In this document: positions 8,632 through 17,048 of the stretch, in pieces
How the letters are laid out: the number at the start of each line of letters is the position of its first letter
Position numbering within the stretch: the first letter of the stretch is position 1
Assembly: GCA_000173115.1 (NCBI GenBank)
Contig: ABVW01000001.1
Span: 434,001 to 498,000, forward strand
Source of the DNA: Flavobacteria bacterium MS024-3C
GTDB lineage: Bacteria > Bacteroidota > Bacteroidia > Flavobacteriales > Flavobacteriaceae
Direction: 5' to 3'
DNA length: 64,000 nt
The notes under the pieces: generated by a model
Seen by the model: the letters and a program-made list of their open reading frames with translations, nothing else
Database searches by the model: none
What the model was told of the DNA's origin: nothing
Made by a program: the position numbers and the translations under genes

Positions 8632-8991
8632 CTAGACTCTTTTTTCTCTAAGTATTACAGAAACAGCTGCCACATCACCACCTATTGGAGGGTTTATTTT
8701 AGCTACTGATAACTCCACTTCATCTACTAAGTTAGCCTGTTTAAATATGCTGTTTATGATTCTTTGGGCTACATGTTCTAGTAATTTTGAGGGGCTTGCC
8801 ATTTCTTTTTTTACAATAGCGTTAAGCAACACATAATCTACCGTATCTTCTAATTGATCTGAAGTGGTAGATTTTTTAAGGTCTGCCCAAACTTTTAGCT
8901 GTACCAAATAATCACTTCCTATTAAGGTTTCTTCTGCCAAACAACCATGGTAGGCATATACCTTTATGTTTTTTAAATAGATCATTCCCAT
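8632..8991 (-). CDS. folB: Dihydroneopterin aldolase
   Basis: Splits dihydroneopterin to hydroxymethyl-dihydropterin and glycolaldehyde in folate synthesis. The 119-residue length is normal. FolB landmarks are LKNIKVYAYHGCLAEE near the N-terminus (substrate-binding region), the Asp-Tyr of DTVDYVLL, the SPSKLLEHVAQRI helix with its conserved Glu, and the C-terminal KINPPIGGDVAAVSV containing the catalytic-Lys block. Two starts are possible (8991 or the Met codon at 8985). A -7 element lies only 5 bases upstream of 8991, so the message may be leaderless. Confidence 0.93.
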   Translation of the reverse strand: MGMIYLKNIKVYAYHGCLAEETLIGSDYLVQLKVWADLKKSTTSDQLEDTVDYVLLNAIVKKEMASPSKLLEHVAQRIINSIFKQANLVDEVELSVAKINPPIGGDVAAVSVILREKRV

Positions 8992-8996
8992 ATTTT

Positions 8997-9004
8997 CAAA
9001 GATA
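8997..9004 (-). promoter_or_regulatory. -7 promoter element of folB
   Basis: TATCTTTG on the minus strand matches TAnnTTTG exactly. Only 5 bases separate it from the folB start, implying almost no 5' leader. Confidence 0.6.
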
Positions 9005-9048
9005 GCAGTATAGCTATAAAAACAAATGATTTATAGCGGCTAATTTCC

Positions 9049-9056
9049 TATTTTTG
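9049..9056 (+). promoter_or_regulatory. -7 promoter element of glnS
   Basis: TATTTTTG matches TAnnTTTG and lies 17 bases before the glnS ATG. No convincing -33 TTG is seen. Confidence 0.6.
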
Positions 9057-9073
9057 TCACAGAATTATTTCAC

Positions 9074-10756
9074 ATGAACGAAGCAGAAAAACCCCTCAAT
9101 TTTATTGAGCATATTATAGAAGACGACCTTGCGAATGGTTTTACAAAAGACCAACTTCGTTTTAGATTTCCCCCTGAACCAAACGGTTACTTGCATATGG
9201 GTCACGCCAGCTCTATTTGTTTAAATTTTGGCCTTGGCAATCGTTACGGCGCTCCAGTGAACCTGCGTTTTGACGACACCAATCCAGCAAAAGAAGAGCA
9301 GGAGTATGTAGACGCTATTAAAAAAGACGTCTCTTGGCTCGGATTTGAGTGGGATAAGGAGTGTTACGCCTCTGATTATTTTCAACAATTATACGATTGG
9401 GCCCTATTGCTTATTAATGAAGGTAAAGCCTATGTAGACAGCCAAACAGCAGAAGCCATAGCAACACAAAAAGGAACCCCTATTAGCGTGGGCACCAATA
9501 GCCCTTTTAGAGATAGGTCTATTGCTGAAAACATCCTTTTATTTGAAGAGATGAAAGCGGGAAAACACGAATCTGGCACCCATGTCTTAAGGGCCAAGAT
9601 AGATATGTCTGCCCCTAATATGCTAATGAGGGACCCTATTATATACCGCATACTTCACAAGACACACCACAGAACACAAAATGATTGGTGTATCTATCCA
9701 ATGTATGATTGGACCCATGGAGAAAGCGATTATTTAGAGCAGGTGTCTCACTCTTTTTGCACCTTAGAATTTGCCATGCACAGGGAATTATACGATTGGT
9801 TTTTAGATCAATTAATAGACCCTTCATTGGTAAGGCCCAAACAGAGAGAATTTGCCAGAAGAAATTTTAGCCACACAGTTGTGAGCAAGAGAAAGCTCAT
9901 GCAATTGGTAGAACAAGGTGTGGTAAGTGGTTGGGATGACCCAAGAATGCCCACTATTTCAGGGCTTAGAAGAAGGGGTTATACGCCTGAATCAATCGTT
10001 TCTTTTGCCAATACTATTGGAATTGCCAAGAGAGAAAATGTGGTAGACGTTTCTCTTTTAGACTTTACCTTAAGAGAACACCTAAATAGGGTGGCGCCAA
10101 GAGTGATGGGTGTTTTAAACCCATTAAAATTAGTCATCACGAACTACCCAGAAGGCCAAGAGGAATTTCTTGTTGCTGAAAATAATCAAGAAGATGAAAG
10201 CGCTGGAACAAGGGAGGTTCCTTTTTCTAAACACCTTTATATTGAGCAAGAAGATTTTAAAGAAGAAGGCAACAGAAAGTTCTTTAGGTTAAAACTAGGT
10301 GGAGAAGTACGCCTTAAAAATGCTTATATTATTAAAGCGGAATCTTGTACAAAGGACGATAATGGAAATATCACTGAGGTGCAATGTACTTATGATCCTT
10401 TGAGCAAAAGTGGCAGTGGCACCGAAGAGAGTTTGAGAAAAGTGAAAGGCACTCTTCATTGGGTTTCGCAGCAACACGCTTTAAAAGCCAAGGTTCGTTT
10501 ATACGATAGGCTTTTTACAGACCCTACACCAGACGCCCACAAAGACAAAGATTTTATGGATTTTATAAATCCAAACTCTTTAGAGGAAATAACGGCTTAT
10601 GTTGAACCCAGTTTAGCAGACGCTACAGAGGGAGCGCGTTTTCAATTTCAAAGAATGGGCTATTTTGTAGTGGATCAAGACAGTAGTTCTGATGAATTGG
10701 TTTTCAACAAAACGACAGGATTAAGGGATACTTGGTCTAAATTAGACGTTTCATAG
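9074..10756 (+). CDS. glnS: Glutaminyl-tRNA synthetase
   Basis: Charges tRNA-Gln with glutamine. A class I synthetase of 560 residues, normal for the family. The ATP site is seen as PPEPNGYLHMGHAS (33-46, HIGH-type motif) and the KMSKS-type loop as VSKRKL (270-275). LRFDDTNPAKEEQEYVDAI and DWCIYPMYDWTHGESD are typical of GlnS rather than GltX. The C-terminal part carries the beta-barrel anticodon-binding region. It has its own promoter element and is closed by a strong terminator, so it is probably monocistronic. Confidence 0.97.
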   Translation: MNEAEKPLNFIEHIIEDDLANGFTKDQLRFRFPPEPNGYLHMGHASSICLNFGLGNRYGAPVNLRFDDTNPAKEEQEYVDAIKKDVSWLGFEWDKECYASDYFQQLYDWALLLINEGKAYVDSQTAEAIATQKGTPISVGTNSPFRDRSIAENILLFEEMKAGKHESGTHVLRAKIDMSAPNMLMRDPIIYRILHKTHHRTQNDWCIYPMYDWTHGESDYLEQVSHSFCTLEFAMHRELYDWFLDQLIDPSLVRPKQREFARRNFSHTVVSKRKLMQLVEQGVVSGWDDPRMPTISGLRRRGYTPESIVSFANTIGIAKRENVVDVSLLDFTLREHLNRVAPRVMGVLNPLKLVITNYPEGQEEFLVAENNQEDESAGTREVPFSKHLYIEQEDFKEEGNRKFFRLKLGGEVRLKNAYIIKAESCTKDDNGNITEVQCTYDPLSKSGSGTEESLRKVKGTLHWVSQQHALKAKVRLYDRLFTDPTPDAHKDKDFMDFINPNSLEEITAYVEPSLADATEGARFQFQRMGYFVVDQDSSSDELVFNKTTGLRDTWSKLDVS

Positions 10757-10768
10757 TATATATTTCAC

Positions 10769-10803
10769 AAAAAAAAGAGGGGCCTTAAAGCCCCTCTTTT
10801 TTT
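10769..10803. terminator. Strong bidirectional terminator between glnS and the SPFH gene
   Basis: AAAAAAGAGGGGC and GCCCCTCTTTTTTT form a GC-rich stem with a 6-base loop and A/T tails on both sides. It ends glnS on the plus strand and the SPFH gene on the minus strand. Confidence 0.93.
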
Positions 10804-10821
10804 ATTTGTTCTTAAAGAAGT

Positions 10822-11775
10822 TTACCTATCTCCGTCTTCTTTCTTTTTTTGGTTGGCAGTTAATGCTTTTTGTTCTTTCATAGCCTCGCCAATCTGGTTG
10901 CTCGCTGTAAAGGAAGCCACCATATTATTGAGCATATCACTTCCTGCTTGAGGGGAGTTAGGCAGCAAAATTAAATTGGTGTTTGTTGCCTCTCCAATAG
11001 ACTGAAGGGTGTCGTAATGCTGGGTCACTACAATAAGGGCAGAGGCTTCTTGGGAATTAATCCCTACTTTATTCAGCACTTCAACAGATTCCTCAAGTCC
11101 CCTTGCAATTTCCCTTCTTTGGTCTGCGATACCTTGTCCTTGTAACCTTTTACTTTCCGCTTCTGCTTTCGCTTTTTCTACAATGAGAATTCTTGCCGCA
11201 TCTCCCTCAAATTGAGCTGCAATTTTCTCCCTTTCAGAGGCATTAATTCTATTCATAGCTTCTTTCACCTGACCATCAGGATCAATATCAGTGACTAAGG
11301 TTTTAATAATGTCGTAGCCATAGTCTAACATGGCTTCTTGTAGCTCGGATTTAACCGCTATAGCAATGTCATCTTTTTTAACAAAAACGTCGTCTAACTT
11401 CATCTTAGGGACTTCTGCGCGTACTACGTCAAAAACATAAGAAGTAATTTGATCGTGCGGATACTCCAGCTTATAAAAAGCCTCGTAAACTTTTTCTCTA
11501 ATTACGACGTACTGCACAGAAACTTTTAGTTTTACAAAAACGTCGTCTTTGGTTTTTGTCTCTACAATCACATCTAATTGTTGAATTTTTAATCCCACTC
11601 TAGCAACAATTTTATCTACAAAAGGAATTTTTAATTGAAGTCCAGATGTTCGAATAGAGTGAAAACGGCCAAAGCGCTCCATGATAGCTGCTGTCTGTTG
11701 TTTTACAGTGAAAAAGGATTTAAGAAACCCTAAAAAAAGGAGGAATCCAATGAAAATTAATACATACTGACTCAT
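10822..11775 (-). CDS. SPFH/band 7 membrane protein (stomatin/QmcA-like)
   Basis: A 317-residue membrane-anchored scaffold protein of the stomatin-prohibitin-flotillin-HflK/C superfamily. It has one N-terminal hydrophobic segment (residues 1-20), the FFTVKQQTAAIMERFGRF entry into the SPFH domain, the conserved DKIVARVGLKIQQLDV and QVKEAMNRINASEREKIAA blocks, and an Ala/Glu-rich coiled coil followed by a C-terminal oligomerisation tail. Such proteins organise membrane microdomains or control membrane proteases; the partner is unknown. A near-promoter TATCTTTT and two 16-base direct repeats lie upstream in the gap to gltX. Confidence 0.92.
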   Translation of the reverse strand: MSQYVLIFIGFLLFLGFLKSFFTVKQQTAAIMERFGRFHSIRTSGLQLKIPFVDKIVARVGLKIQQLDVIVETKTKDDVFVKLKVSVQYVVIREKVYEAFYKLEYPHDQITSYVFDVVRAEVPKMKLDDVFVKKDDIAIAVKSELQEAMLDYGYDIIKTLVTDIDPDGQVKEAMNRINASEREKIAAQFEGDAARILIVEKAKAEAESKRLQGQGIADQRREIARGLEESVEVLNKVGINSQEASALIVVTQHYDTLQSIGEATNTNLILLPNSPQAGSDMLNNMVASFTASNQIGEAMKEQKALTANQKKKEDGDR

Positions 11776-11834
11776 GTGTGGTAAGGTTTTAAATTATATT
11801 AAAAGATACAAAAAAAGCCGCTTTACAGCTAATA

Positions 11835-11871
11835 ACTACTTTTAATAGATATAAAACTGCTTTTAATAGAT
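11835..11871. repeat. Two 16-base direct repeats, 21-base period
   Basis: ACTACTTTTAATAGAT (11835-11850) and ACTGCTTTTAATAGAT (11856-11871) differ at one base and start 21 bases apart, two DNA turns. They lie in the 137-base gap between gltX and the SPFH gene, upstream of a TATCTTTT near-promoter on the minus strand. The layout suggests a tandem protein-binding site for the SPFH gene, but this is not proven. Confidence 0.45.
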
Positions 11872-11912
11872 TTTATGCAAAAAACCGCTTTAGTGCGTGA
11901 AAAAATCAAGTG

Positions 11913-13427
11913 TTATTTAGGACTGTTTAGTAGGGCTTTGATTCTTTTTACACAACTATCCTTGCCCAATACCTCCATAATGTCAAATACATGAGGTCCG
12001 CTGAGTGCGCCTACTAATGCCAAGCGAAGCGGAGGCATTACGGCGCCAAAAGAAAGCGACTGCTCAGTAATATAATTTTTTATAGTCAGTTCTAAGTTAG
12101 CGCTGCTAAAATCTGTCTGGGCTTTAATAATTTCTGTCAGCGCAGTTAAAATTTGAGGGGTGTTTTCTTTCCACTGCTTTTTAAGTGCTTTTGGGTCGTA
12201 TTCTGTTGGATCAACAAAAAAATAAGCAGATAAACCGATCAGTTCATGGGTAAAAGCAGCACGCTCTTTAACCATTTCTATGATGTTCTCTAACACTTTA
12301 TCGCTCTTGTTTTCAATAGCTGTTTTACCAAAAGAAGCCACAAGTCCTTTTTTAAATTCTGGAAGAAGAATCACCGCACTAGCCTTTTGTAGGTATTGCT
12401 GGTTGAACCATTTTGTTTTTTCAGGATCAAATCTAGCACCAGATTTTTGTACGCGCTCTAATTCAAAAGCGCCAACCAATTCTTCTAAGTTAAATAATTC
12501 CTGAGCTGTTCCTGGATTCCAGCCCAACAAAGCCAAGAAGTTTACAACGGCTTCTGGAAAATACCCAGCTTCTTTGTATCCAGTAGATTCTAGCCAAGTT
12601 AATGGAAACACAGGAAAACCACCTTTTTCCCCATCTCTTTTACTCAGCTTTCCCTTGCCGGTAGGTTTCATGATAAGAGGTAAGTGGGCAAACTCAGGCG
12701 CTTCCCAGCCAAATGCTTGGTACAATTGAATATGTAATGCAAGCGAGGGCAACCATTCTTCCCCTCTAATAACATGACTGATTTCCATCAGGTGGTCATC
12801 TACTACATTAGCTAGGTGATAGGTAGGCATTCCGTCGCTTTTAAAAAGCACCTTGTCGTCTAAAGTGTCTGTCTTAAATGAAACAGTTCCTCTAATCATA
12901 TCAGAAGTGGTAATTGTGGTGTTTTCAGGCGTTTTAAAACGAACTACAAAAGGAGTGCCCGATGCAATTTTTGAGGCGGTTTCCTCTTTCGAAAGACTTA
13001 GGCTGTTGTCTAACTTTAACCTATTGTGGGCATTGTAGATAAATGTTTTGCCTTTTGACTCATGATCGGTTCTATGAAAATCGAGTGATTCAGTGGTGTC
13101 AAACGCATAATATGCCGCGCCTTTTTCTATCAGGCTGTTTACATAATTGGCATAACTTGCTTTTCTTTCACTCTGTCTGTAAGGGCCATATTTACCCGCT
13201 TTGTTAGGGCCCTCATCGCAAGGAATTCCAGCCCAATTTAAAGCCAATTCAATATATGCTTCGGCACCTTCTACAAAACGAGTTTGGTCGGTATCTTCTA
13301 TTCTTAAAATAAAATCTCCTCCGTGTTTTTTGGCAAATAAATAATTAAAAAGTGCCGTTCTTAGTCCACCAATATGTAGCCCACCAGTTGGACTAGGCGC
13401 AAAACGCACCCTAACTTTCTTAGTCAT
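11913..13427 (-). CDS. gltX: Glutamyl-tRNA synthetase
   Basis: Charges tRNA-Glu with glutamate. The 504-residue class I synthetase starts MTKKVRVRFAPSPTGGLHIGG, giving the HIGH motif right at the N-terminus, and has the KMSKS-type loop KLSKRDG at about 260-266. RFVEGAEAYIELALNWAGI and the FHRTDHESKGK-like insert fit bacterial GltX. An upstream in-frame TTG at 13448 would add 7 residues, but it lies inside the -7 promoter element, so the ATG at 13427 is chosen. The SPFH gene follows 137 bases downstream. Confidence 0.97.
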   Translation of the reverse strand: MTKKVRVRFAPSPTGGLHIGGLRTALFNYLFAKKHGGDFILRIEDTDQTRFVEGAEAYIELALNWAGIPCDEGPNKAGKYGPYRQSERKASYANYVNSLIEKGAAYYAFDTTESLDFHRTDHESKGKTFIYNAHNRLKLDNSLSLSKEETASKIASGTPFVVRFKTPENTTITTSDMIRGTVSFKTDTLDDKVLFKSDGMPTYHLANVVDDHLMEISHVIRGEEWLPSLALHIQLYQAFGWEAPEFAHLPLIMKPTGKGKLSKRDGEKGGFPVFPLTWLESTGYKEAGYFPEAVVNFLALLGWNPGTAQELFNLEELVGAFELERVQKSGARFDPEKTKWFNQQYLQKASAVILLPEFKKGLVASFGKTAIENKSDKVLENIIEMVKERAAFTHELIGLSAYFFVDPTEYDPKALKKQWKENTPQILTALTEIIKAQTDFSSANLELTIKNYITEQSLSFGAVMPPLRLALVGALSGPHVFDIMEVLGKDSCVKRIKALLNSPK

Positions 13428-13445
13428 GTTATTTCTTTTATGGGG

Positions 13446-13453
13446 CAAAGATA
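13446..13453 (-). promoter_or_regulatory. -7 promoter element of gltX
   Basis: TATCTTTG on the minus strand is an exact TAnnTTTG match, 18 bases upstream of the gltX ATG. Its position rules out the upstream TTG as the start codon. Confidence 0.65.
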
Positions 13454-13584
13454 CTTTAAGTGCAGCAACACGCCATAATGGATTCTATTGAATTTTAATC
13501 TGAGCAGTTAGTGCGGTATATTAAAGCGCTGTTAAAAATAATCCATCCCAAAATGTGAGGCCCAAGACTTAACTAATAAGCAGC

Positions 13585-14640
13585 TTATTGAGCCTTTGCC
13601 AAAGCCTTCATTTGTTCAGGCACCCTTGGATTCATTAATTTAAACCAAAGTGGCGGCAATAAGGATATTACCATTGAGGTGGGGTATCCAAAAGGCATTT
13701 GTGGCGCTTCTTCCCTACACACTAAGGTTTGGTATTTTTTAGATGCCATATAGTGGTGGTCGCTGTGGCGGGTGAGTTCATACAAAACAATACGACCCAT
13801 AATGTGGTTGGAATTCCAAGAGTGAATGGCGCGCACAGCTTCGTATCGCCCCTGCTCATTTTTAGCCCTAAGTAATCCGTAATGTTCAATATAATTGACT
13901 GTTTCAAGAAGTATAAAGCCTACAACACCAGCGGCGAGCATCAGCAAAGCGGTGCTTGTATTTAAAACAACCCCTATGCCTGCTAAATAAACTATTTGAA
14001 ATAAAGTGTACCACAGCATGTCATTGTAAACACTCCAAAAACCGCTTCCTTTTTCTCTATTGCGTTCGCCTTGAATTTTCCATGCATTGGCATACTGTCT
14101 GCTCACACTGCTGAGCCAAAACCCATAAACAGTCTGTTGGTATTTAGCAGTTGCAGGATCTTCTTTGGTAGCTGCATAGGTGTGGTGTCCCCAATTGTGC
14201 TCCACAAAAAAATGCATATAAAAACTAGGCAAGAGCAAAGCTTTTGCGATGGTTTTCTCTAGTCCGTTTTTTCTATGCCCGAGTTCGTGGGCTACATTAA
14301 TTCCGTTGGTACCTAAAGCAACTCCCAATGAAAAAACCAAGCCAACTGTTTCAAGGGCGCTCAGATTTTCTTTGTAAAAAACAAACGCAGCCCACCCCAC
14401 CAAGGCATATACAATAGGCAGGTTTAAATACAAAAGACCGTCATATATCTTTTTAAACCTTTTAACTTCCACCACTTCTTTAGGGTCGTTTCTTGAATCT
14501 TCCTTTAAAATAATCTCCAATAAAGGGATTATGCCAAACGCATAGACCAATGCCGCAAAAGAAAACGGACCTTTTAAATATAGCGCTAAGGCTGTTGCCA
14601 TTGGAATGGTATAGGCGGCTAAGTATTTTATTGATGTCAT
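13585..14640 (-). CDS. alkB: Membrane alkane 1-monooxygenase (AlkB type)
   Basis: A di-iron membrane hydroxylase that oxidises the terminal carbon of alkanes, using electrons from a rubredoxin or ferredoxin. All four AlkB motifs are intact in the 351-residue protein: HELGH (118-122), EHNWGHH (147-153), NYIEHYG (249-255) and RHSDHHYMA (291-299). Membrane segments occur around 5-45, 70-115 and 210-250. No rubredoxin or rubredoxin reductase gene is adjacent; a 2Fe-2S flavoprotein reductase lies 27 kb away. Fatty-acid desaturases share His boxes, but NYIEHYG is specific to AlkB-like enzymes. The real substrate is not determinable. Confidence 0.93.
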   Translation of the reverse strand: MTSIKYLAAYTIPMATALALYLKGPFSFAALVYAFGIIPLLEIILKEDSRNDPKEVVEVKRFKKIYDGLLYLNLPIVYALVGWAAFVFYKENLSALETVGLVFSLGVALGTNGINVAHELGHRKNGLEKTIAKALLLPSFYMHFFVEHNWGHHTYAATKEDPATAKYQQTVYGFWLSSVSRQYANAWKIQGERNREKGSGFWSVYNDMLWYTLFQIVYLAGIGVVLNTSTALLMLAAGVVGFILLETVNYIEHYGLLRAKNEQGRYEAVRAIHSWNSNHIMGRIVLYELTRHSDHHYMASKKYQTLVCREEAPQMPFGYPTSMVISLLPPLWFKLMNPRVPEQMKALAKAQ

Positions 14641-14677
14641 TTTTTTATTTCTAAGTTACACATTTTTAGGAATCTAA

Positions 14678-15130
14678 TTGCTTATGCTTACCTTTGCCAA
14701 AAATTTATTGGTGATTGATTTTAATTTTATTGACGTTCCCCCAATTGAAAATGACACCCCTCTTTTGGATTGGCTTTTGAAAGTGGCTGAATCCGAGGGC
14801 TATAGTGTGGCTGCATTGTCTTACATTTTTTGTAACGACCAATACTTGCTGGAGCTCAATCAATCTTATCTATCACACGACACTTTCACAGACATTATTA
14901 CCTTTGATTATGTGGAGGGCACCATTATTTCAGGAGATATATTTATCTCCGTAGATCGGCTTGAAGAGAACGCGGCTATTTTTAAGGTGTCTTTTGAGGA
15001 AGAACGGCTTAGGGTAATGGCTCACGGTCTGCTGCATTTAATGGGATACAAAGACAAAAGCGCTGAAGATCAGTTAGTTATGTCTAATAAAGAAAACGAA
15101 AAAATTAAAATGTTCCACGTGGAACAATAG
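14678..15130 (+). CDS. ybeY: Endoribonuclease YbeY (rRNA maturation)
   Basis: A metal-dependent endoribonuclease acting in 16S rRNA processing and ribosome quality control. The motif AHGLLHLMGYKDK (115-127) supplies His116 and His120; the third position reads KDK, a form I recall from other Bacteroidetes. SHDTFTDIITFDY and ISGDIFISVDR are further signatures. The start is uncertain: a TACCTTTG element at 14689-14696 lies inside the frame, so translation may begin at TTG 14708 or GTG 14711. The last codons (MFHVEQ-stop) are formed by the first parS palindrome, which ends 9 bases before mnmG. Confidence 0.93.
   Translation: MLMLTFAKNLLVIDFNFIDVPPIENDTPLLDWLLKVAESEGYSVAALSYIFCNDQYLLELNQSYLSHDTFTDIITFDYVEGTIISGDIFISVDRLEENAAIFKVSFEEERLRVMAHGLLHLMGYKDKSAEDQLVMSNKENEKIKMFHVEQ
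15111..15126. other. parS: parS-like centromere site 1
   Basis: TGTTCCACGTGGAACA is a perfect 16-bp palindrome matching the conserved ParB-binding parS sequence (general form TGTTnCACGTGnAACA). It overlaps the last codons of ybeY. An identical copy lies 1.9 kb away on the other side of mnmG. Confidence 0.85.
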
Positions 15131-15135
15131 AAGCT

Positions 15136-17004
15136 ATGTTTCAAGATAAGTACGACGTTATAGTGGTAGGCGGAGGTCACGCTGGCGCGGAGGCTGCCGC
15201 AGCCGCTGCCAATATGGGCGCAAGCACTTTGCTGGTCACCATGAACCTTCAATCTATTGGCCAAATGTCTTGTAACCCTGCTATGGGGGGTATTGCAAAA
15301 GGTCAAATAGTAAGAGAAATTGACGCTCTTGGGGGTTACAGTGGTATTGTGTCTGACCTTTCTGCGATTCAGTTTAAGATGCTCAATAAATCTAAAGGGC
15401 CGGCTATGTGGAGCCCAAGAACACAAAATGATAGAATGCGTTTTGCGGAAGAATGGCGCCTTGCTTTAGAACGCACCACCAATGTAGATTTCTATCAAGA
15501 CATGGTGTCTTCTTTAATTATAGAAGGCAACACAGTTACTGGTGTTAAAACTTCTCTAGGCATTCCTATTTATGGAAAGAGTGTAGTCCTGACGAATGGT
15601 ACTTTTCTCAACGGACTTATTCACATTGGTGAACGTCAGCTAGGGGGAGGTCGCGCAGGAGAAAAAGCTTCATCTGGTATTACAGAGCAATTGGTTGCCC
15701 TTGGCTTCGAATCTGGAAGAATGAAGACCGGAACACCGCCTAGAGTAGACGGAAGGTCTTTGGATTATTCTGTAATGATACCTCAGCCGGGCGATGCCCA
15801 ACCTGAAAAATTTTCCTATACCAACACCAAGCCCCTTGCTACCCAGAGAGACTGTCATATGACACACACTTCCTCATTGGTGCATGATTTATTGAGAGAA
15901 GGTTTTGATAGGTCGCCAATGTTTAATGGGTCCATACAAAGTCTTGGGCCAAGGTATTGTCCTTCTATTGAAGATAAAATTAACAGGTTTGCAGACAAAG
16001 ACAGCCACCAGCTTTTTGTTGAACCAGAAGGATGGGATACTGTTGAGGTATATGTGAACGGATTCTCCACCTCACTTCCTGAAGAGGTACAATTTAAAGC
16101 GCTAAGATCTGTTAAAGGCTTCGAAAAGGTGAAGTTTTTTAGACCTGGATATGCTATAGAATACGATTATTTTCCACCCACACAACTCACCCACAGCCTT
16201 GAAACAAAATTGATTAGCGGCTTGTTTTTTGCAGGGCAAATTAATGGAACTACAGGATACGAAGAAGCTGCTTCACAAGGCTTAATGGCGGGTATAAATG
16301 CCGCCTTAAAAGTTCAAGAAAAAGACCCTTTTACCCTTCAAAGAGACGAGGCTTATATAGGTGTTCTTATAGATGATTTAATTACAAAAGGCACAGACGA
16401 GCCCTATAGAATGTTTACTTCTAGGGCAGAGTACAGAACCTTACTTAGACAAGACAACGCAGATTTTAGGTTAACCCCAATGGGTCACGCCATAGGCTTG
16501 GCATCTGAAGATAGGCTCAAGGCCATGGAGCTTAAAGCCTCTGCTTCTGAAAACCTAGTGTCTTTTTTTAGAGAAACTTCCGTAAAACCAGCAGAGATCA
16601 ATGACCAATTGGCTTCTGTGGGCTCTGCGCCCATTTCTCAGTCAGGAAAACTTTTTAAGGTTTTTTCTAGACCTAATGTAACTATGGATCACATGCTTTC
16701 TGTGGACAGTGTTGGGTCTTTTGTGAGTGAAAACAACTTCGCAAGAGAAGTCTTAGAACAGGCAGAAATTCAAATTAAGTATGCGGGTTATATAGAAAAA
16801 GAAAAAAACAATGCAGACAAATTGCAGCGTTTAGAGCATGTAAAAATTCCTTCTGATTTTGACTACAGCTTACTAAAGTCTTTGTCCTACGAAGCTAGGG
16901 AAAAGCTGCAAGAAATACAGCCTGTGAGTATTGCACAAGCGTCAAGAATTTCTGGAGTTTCCCCCTCAGACATTTCTGTTTTATTGGTGTTTTTAGGAAG
17001 ATAG
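15136..17004 (+). CDS. mnmG: tRNA uridine-5-carboxymethylaminomethyl modification enzyme
   Basis: FAD-dependent subunit (formerly GidA) of the MnmE-MnmG complex that modifies wobble uridine 34 in several tRNAs. The 622-residue length is standard. The N-terminal dinucleotide motif VVGGGHAGAEAA (about 10-21), NPAMGGIAKGQIVREIDALGG, the Cys-bearing KTGTPPRVDGR and GQINGTTGYEEAASQGL are all diagnostic. It begins 5 bases after ybeY and is flanked on both sides by identical parS-like palindromes. Confidence 0.98.
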   Translation: MFQDKYDVIVVGGGHAGAEAAAAAANMGASTLLVTMNLQSIGQMSCNPAMGGIAKGQIVREIDALGGYSGIVSDLSAIQFKMLNKSKGPAMWSPRTQNDRMRFAEEWRLALERTTNVDFYQDMVSSLIIEGNTVTGVKTSLGIPIYGKSVVLTNGTFLNGLIHIGERQLGGGRAGEKASSGITEQLVALGFESGRMKTGTPPRVDGRSLDYSVMIPQPGDAQPEKFSYTNTKPLATQRDCHMTHTSSLVHDLLREGFDRSPMFNGSIQSLGPRYCPSIEDKINRFADKDSHQLFVEPEGWDTVEVYVNGFSTSLPEEVQFKALRSVKGFEKVKFFRPGYAIEYDYFPPTQLTHSLETKLISGLFFAGQINGTTGYEEAASQGLMAGINAALKVQEKDPFTLQRDEAYIGVLIDDLITKGTDEPYRMFTSRAEYRTLLRQDNADFRLTPMGHAIGLASEDRLKAMELKASASENLVSFFRETSVKPAEINDQLASVGSAPISQSGKLFKVFSRPNVTMDHMLSVDSVGSFVSENNFAREVLEQAEIQIKYAGYIEKEKNNADKLQRLEHVKIPSDFDYSLLKSLSYEAREKLQEIQPVSIAQASRISGVSPSDISVLLVFLGR

Positions 17005-17012
17005 TTTTTCTT

Positions 17013-17028
17013 TGTTCCACGTGGAACA
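17013..17028. other. parS: parS-like centromere site 2
   Basis: A second exact copy of TGTTCCACGTGGAACA, in the 44-base gap between mnmG and the methyltransferase gene. Two perfect copies so close together make a chance origin very unlikely. Confidence 0.85.
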
Positions 17029-17048
17029 ATATTATTTTAGTACCCAAA

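Noticed and set aside
8509-8709. An open frame across the tRNA-Cys region
   Set aside because: It is a by-product of the tRNA on the other strand and overlaps the tRNA promoter and the 3' end of folB.
13428-13448. The upstream TTG as gltX start
   Set aside because: It lies within the TATCTTTG promoter element and would add residues not seen before the MTKKVRVRFAPSPTG start typical of GltX.
14678-15130. YbeY missing its third metal-binding histidine
   Set aside because: The GYKDK ending is, as I recall, the usual form in Bacteroidetes YbeY, so it is not evidence of a broken gene.
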